From Pigoraptor vietnamica (Eukaryota; Opisthokonta; Filasterea), in assembly GCA_943704525.1 (NCBI GenBank), contig CALSCQ010000600.1:1-11621 (forward strand): a stretch of DNA of 11,621 nt. Reading direction: 5' to 3'. A model generated the notes under the pieces. It ran no database searches and had not been told where the DNA came from. It was given only the letters and a program-made list of their open reading frames with translations. Every line of letters begins with the position of its first letter. The stretch's first letter is position 1. Shown here in pieces: positions 7,618 through 11,621 of the stretch. The position numbers were made by a program, and so were the translations under genes.

Positions 7618-10349
7618 TCAACTCGCACCAGCACCGTCGCTGCCGTTGTCGTCCTCGTACTCGCTATCATTGCCACTGTGCGAGTGTTCGTCGTCGCTCA
7701 GTTCCGTGTCGGCAGCATCGCCCGCCTCGCACCGCGCGCACGTGCAGTGGAACATGTAGTTTTTGAGGAGATGCGCCCGTCGTGCCGCAACCTGTGCCGT
7801 TAGCAAAGAAAAGCGGAGTAAGAGAGAAGACAACGAGATATGCGCACCGCCAGACACACACACTGCCCACACATACACATACTCCCGCGCGCACGTGATC
7901 GGTATCGCATACGCGCCAACATTCAACAACAAGCACACACGGACATGCTAGCACAAATTCACGAAATTGGCCGCACGTGACGCAGTCGCGCACGCACCCG
8001 CTGTCGCCGCTCGCAGTCGTCCAGGTAAGAGATGCACACTTCCTCCCCCGCCGCAATGTCCCGGAGTGCCACCATCGACAGCACAGCGCACCCATGCGTG
8101 AACTGCGGGACGGCGTTTGGGCTGCAGCTGTGGTTGCCTGCGACACACAGCGACGTCCATGCAATCGTCAGCAGAAGCACCTCAACGACAACGGATAGGG
8201 TGAACAGTCACAGTTATAACCGAGAGAGGCAACGCTTGGCAACGACAATAGCACTCAAAGGGACGAACAGGCGCCCCGTTTAACAGACAGCAGGTGCGGA
8301 GCACCGAAAAGGGAGACATAAGCAAAACAGAGACATAAGCAAAACAGGGATGTATCAGCGCAGGCACACCGCAGTCCCACTCACACGTGCTCTGAACGGC
8401 ATAGAGGCCCGACCCTTCGCATTCGTCGAAATCGCCAGAGACTTCTTCGATCGCGTCGTACAGCACATCGATTGCGCCGTCCAACTCTTCCCTGTCCTTC
8501 GCGTCCAGCGCGAGAGACTGCAGTCTGCGCGCATGCCGAGAGGGTATATGTGTCACTTGCATGACTCAAGAGGAGACAGAGGATGAAGTGTCAGCACATC
8601 CCTCGCTGAGATAAACAAGGGAGAAACGGTGGGCCGTGGTATATGCTGAGCTCTCTAGCACCACGTCTGTGTCCACGCAGCATCGTGGGGATGTGAAGTG
8701 ACGACGACGGACAACACAGCAAAAGCGCCCGATGTGCGCAACGCACCGGCGGCAGTGGTCGTTGAGTGCGCTCGTGCCTATGCCCTGCCCGTTCATCCCA
8801 ACAAGCGCGAGTAACGAACGGAAGCCATCGAGCGTAAAGTACGGCGCAAGTCGTTCGTCGAAGAGGGCTTGCTGCAGCGTACGGGCGAAGACAGTAAGTC
8901 ACACGTCGGCGCAGCGTGAGGTCGTCTCTCTCACATTTAGTGCACAAACGTCCGTTATTCCACTAAATACAGCATCTGTCGCTATCTCTGTCGTTCCATT
9001 CGTCCCTCTCGCCACTCTCACAGCCCCTCGTCCTCATACGCCACTACACACTTGTACGGATTATTGCGTGCCGTCACAAATGTCCGCGCATACCCTGTGA
9101 ACATATGCGACATGTACTGCCCATACCTTGAAGAGGGCGGTGAGGGTCACAACGTCCTTGTCGAACTTCGGGTCGACCAATTTGTGCGACAATTGCTGAG
9201 TGTTGTCAATGTAAGCCTTGTGGAAGAACGAGAACGGCAGCATTGCGTCGGGCAGGGAGAGGCCGTCGTCGAGTCCCTGCGCGGGCGAAAAAGGAGAAGA
9301 GAGAGGTGTAAATGACTGGCGAACGAGAGCAGTGAGTGACGACAGACACATAACACGGAGTAGGGGAACGAAAAAAATGTTTTGACGACCAGCTGCGAGA
9401 ACGTTTGACGAGACAAAAAATGCTCGCCAACACGCGCGAGTGAATGGAGAAGTGAACAATCGGGGGGGTCAAAGTACGAGGACCATCCCACACAACACAC
9501 AGAGACGAAGCTTCGGCGCACCTGGCGTATAGTCGCCACTATCCGCGCAAGCAGCATCACGCTCGCGTTCTCCGGCGGGTAATGGCAGGCACGCCACGCA
9601 TCCTCAAGCGCCGCGAGGGGGTCCCCGGCGCTGTCTGTCGTCGCGTCCAGTCGCTGCACCTTGTTCTTCCCCTTCCCTTTCTTCTTCGGTTCCGCCGCCG
9701 CGCGTGCGGCACTCGCCTGTGCAGCCGCGGCAAGGCGTGCGGGGGACCAGTGTCCGCGAACACAGAGAAGGCGGTGGTACTGCGCGTTCGCGCGTGACAT
9801 GCAGGACGACGAGCAGAAGGGCGCCTGCGTGCGAGAAACGGGTGATACGCATGGTTGAGTGGCAGGAAAATGTGATGGTATCAAGAAGTGTGAGTGTACG
9901 CAAGCGTGTACGTGTATGTGTGCGTGCGTGCGTGTATGCGTGTGTGTATGACGCCTGGCTGGCTGCAGCCCTACCTCGCACACATCGCAACGGATGGTGG
10001 CGGGCGCCTCGTCGTCTCTTAGCCTGCGACGCAATAGCAATGACGTGTGCATGTGTGCGCGTCTGCTTAGCGACACGAGACACAGAAGTAAGCGTGTACT
10101 GCACCGCATACACACACGCACACACACCTGTCTGCAAGAGGGAGGCGAGCTCCCTGGATGCCTGAGAGACGCTCCGCCATGCGCGCGGGTGACTCGAGTG
10201 AACGCAGGCAGTGGTGGCAAGCGACATAGCCGTAGAGCTCATTCCATAGAAACTGAGGCGGCGATTGTGGTTAAGTAAGCAACACAAGTTAATGTGCACA
10301 TACGATTAATACGTACATCAACAACACGCACGCACGCAAGCACGCACGC

Positions 10350-10382
<33 letters not shown>

Positions 10383-10758
10383 TGCATGCATGTGCGCACA
10401 TACCCCACACACACTAGCACACACACTAGCACACAAGAGCAAACATCTGTAACAAGCGCACACGCACCTGCGCACACACGAGCGGCTCCTCCGCGAAGAT
10501 TTCCTCTCCCTCCTTAACATCTGCCAGCGCAAACAGCCCGCGCCCTTTGATTGCGTCTATGTGCCTCACTTCCACCCGCATGCCCGCCGTGCGCTTGGCA
10601 TAGTACTCCTGTGGCATTGGTCGGTGAGATGGGGGACCACAACATATCTTCCGTGTGCGTGTGTGCGTGTGTGTGTGTGTGCGTGCGATTGGCCATACCT
10701 GCCAACCCAGAGGCACCGCGGAGGCCGCTGAGGGCCCCTTGCCCTTTGCGTCGCCCAT
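7618..10758 (-). CDS. SMYD5: SMYD5-type SET/MYND protein-lysine methyltransferase, complete, 10 exons
   Basis: Transfers methyl groups from S-adenosylmethionine to protein lysines. Animal SMYD5 is reported to act on ribosomal protein eL40 and on histones. Exons in coding order: 10699-10758, 10468-10608, 10128-10252, 9975-10023, 9522-9824, 9127-9276, 8747-8871, 8385-8524, 7998-8137, 7618-7791. They join into 468 residues (human about 418). The first part of SET is at 32-64 with GRGLF at 42-46. The MYND-like zinc ligands are C79, C82, C121, C124, C129, C133, H142 and C146. FTLDGFRSLLALVGMNGQGI (about 287-306) is typical of SMYD5 rather than SMYD1-4. NHSCSPN (366-372) and CISYLD with Y402 form the cofactor/catalytic core. 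Post-SET cysteines are 427, 429 and 432, and an acidic tail (about 436-464) ends the protein, as in animal SMYD5. An Ala/Lys-rich stretch (about 156-180, KKKGKGKNK) looks inserted. All key residues are present. Its start faces the helicase gene 303 bases away. Confidence 0.94.
8314..8347. repeat. Perfect tandem duplication of a 17-base unit in SMYD5 intron 8
   Basis: AGACATAAGCAAAACAG occurs twice back to back (8314-8330, 8331-8347) inside intron 8138-8384. It is a non-microsatellite duplication without target-site or inverted-repeat features. Confidence 0.95.
9900..9950. repeat. TG/CG alternating tract in SMYD5 intron 4
   Basis: An imperfect GCGTGTACGTGTATGTGTGCG-like stretch within intron 9825-9974, on the plus strand TG-rich and on the coding strand CA-rich. 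Confidence 0.75.
10352..10381. repeat. 30-base C homopolymer (G-run on the coding strand) in SMYD5 intron 2
   Basis: An uninterrupted C run flanked on the left by CGCA repeats (10325-10350) and on the right by TGCA and CACACTAG repeats (to about 10434). On the coding strand it is G30, so unlike the C-run of actinin intron 5 it cannot serve as a pyrimidine tract. The exact length is uncertain. Confidence 0.9.
10653..10686. repeat. GT microsatellite in SMYD5 intron 1
   Basis: A GTGTGCGTGTGTGCG-type run occupying much of the 90-base intron 10609-10698, the shortest intron in this gene. Confidence 0.85.
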
Positions 10759-11061
10759 GGCGAGGGAGGAGAAGCGTGCGGAGGAGTGACACAGGCACCG
10801 GAGAGTCGTTTGAACACACTGAGAAAGTGGTCCACTTCGGCAGTCACGTGGTAGTTGGCGTCCACGTGCGGCGAGACTTGCCTTTTGCGGAACACTCCAG
10901 TGGTCACTGTTCCCTCCGCCCTTCCCGCACTCTGCAAAAACGCTAAAAGCACGCACGCGCACACGCGCACTACTCTCCGCAGTGTCTACTCGTTCGGTCT
11001 GTGTACTCGTCAGGGCTGTTTGTCAATCTCTTTTCTGCACGCTTGCGCTCGTATTGCGACG
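10759..11061. promoter_or_regulatory. Short divergent intergenic region, candidate bidirectional promoter
   Basis: Only 303 bases separate the ATG codons of SMYD5 (minus) and the helicase (plus), both in ATGG context. It contains a CACGCACGCGCACACGCGCA stretch at about 10951-10970 and an A-rich patch (CTCTGCAAAAACGCTAAAAG) near 10930-10950. No clear TATA box is seen. The region also translates in frame upstream of the helicase start, but without recognisable protein content. Confidence 0.55.
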
Positions 11062-11473
11062 ATGGCTCGCCCGGCCAAGCGACGCGATGCAACTGAGGAC
11101 GACGCGCCTCAGCAGCAGCGCAAGCGTCGCGCAGTTGTGCAAGCGCCGCCCTCAGAGAGCGACGAAAGCGAGAATGGGGTTGATGAAGGGGAGATGGACG
11201 CGTCGCAAGAGAGCGACAGCGGAGACGCCGATATGGTGAAATGCGGAGGTGACGAAGGAGATGCGTCAGTGCCCATGTCAGAGGGCGAGGGAGAGGGCGA
11301 GGGAGAGGGCGCGAAGAAGGAGGAGGCGGAAGAGGACAGCGATGAAGAGAGTGGCGCGCTCGTTTCGTTTACGGATCTCGGTCTTAGCAAGTGGCTTGCC
11401 GACCAGTGCGCGACTGTGGGCCTCAACAGGCCGACGGACATTCAGCGCAACTGCGTGCCGCCCGTGCTGCAGG
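11062..11473 (+). CDS. DDX49: DEAD-box RNA helicase, Dbp8/DDX49-like, first exon only (truncated by the window)
   Basis: Predicted nucleolar ATP-dependent RNA helicase. The Dbp8/DDX49 family acts in 18S rRNA maturation and small-subunit assembly. The exon encodes 137 residues. A basic start (KRRDA, QRKRRA) is followed by a long acidic low-complexity region to about residue 97 (SESDESEN, EGEGEGEGEG, EEDSDEES), unusual for this family's usually short N terminus. Then comes the Q-motif: F103, LGLSKWLADQC, and PTDIQ at 124-128, with CVPPVLQ to 137. LGLSKWL and the spacing to PTxIQ resemble Dbp8 more than Rrp3/DDX47. The donor CAGG|GTGTGT (phase 1) falls where the family continues G-R/K-D before the Walker A motif. 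The ATP-binding and DEAD motifs lie beyond the right edge. The start at 11062 is preferred; an in-frame ATG at 10855 would add 69 residues of no recognisable kind. Subfamily is less certain than the superfamily. Confidence 0.85.
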
Positions 11474-11553
11474 GTGTGTGGGCGCTCTTTCATGTGCGTG
11501 TAACTGGGGATGTGTAAGTGCATGTGTTTGTGTGGTATGCTTTGCATAACCTG

Positions 11554-11556
<3 letters not shown>

Positions 11557-11600
<44 letters not shown>
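11557..11600. repeat. (TG)22 microsatellite in helicase intron 1
   Basis: A perfect TG run of 44 bases starting 83 bases after the exon 1 donor. In this plus-strand gene the coding strand reads TG, as it does in most actinin introns. Confidence 0.95.
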
Positions 11601-11601
<1 letters not shown>

Positions 11602-11621
11602 AACGTACGATGCCATGCCAC

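Noticed and set aside
10855-11061. Upstream in-frame ATG that would lengthen the helicase by 69 residues
   Set aside because: The added sequence has no family resemblance, is CA-rich at the DNA level, and overlaps the divergent promoter. The ATG at 11062 has a better context and a typical basic/acidic nucleolar N terminus.

Overview
The window comes from the nuclear genome of a eukaryote, most likely a free-living or amoeboid protist. The genes are dense and rich in short exons (about 50-240 bases) and short introns. Coding DNA is GC-rich, and almost every intron is loaded with CA/TG microsatellites. I cannot name the organism from sequence alone.

There are four protein-coding genes in alternating orientation. 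(1) 74-4660, minus strand: an alpha-actinin with two calponin-homology domains and a shortened spectrin-repeat rod. Sixteen exons are visible and the 3' end lies beyond the left edge. (2) 5285-7332, plus strand: an intronless F-box protein with about 26 short leucine-rich repeats. Its reading frame breaks once, near 6925. (3) 7618-10758, minus strand: a complete ten-exon orthologue of SMYD5, a SET/MYND lysine methyltransferase. (4) From 11062, plus strand: the first exon of a DEAD-box RNA helicase most like Dbp8/DDX49, cut by the right edge.

Intergenic regions: 4661-5284 (divergent, between alpha-actinin and the F-box gene), 7333-7617 (convergent, TG-rich) and 10759-11061 (divergent, between SMYD5 and the helicase). 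The last is only about 300 bases, so a shared promoter is plausible. Both flanking genes have family roles around the ribosome (methylation of a ribosomal protein; rRNA processing). The cytoskeletal gene and the F-box gene have no evident link to that theme.

The most distinctive signals are these. The 5' splice sites favour GTGCGT rather than GTAAGT/GTGAGT. Two introns of the actinin gene, and probably a third, use GC-AG boundaries with the identical donor GCGAGT. The F-box gene has one clean frame break and an internal two-repeat duplication. Introns carry microsatellites and 24-30 base homopolymers. I found no RNA genes, transposons, CRISPR arrays or clear new enzymatic system. Exon boundaries were derived by hand from reading-frame continuity, splice signals and family resemblance.
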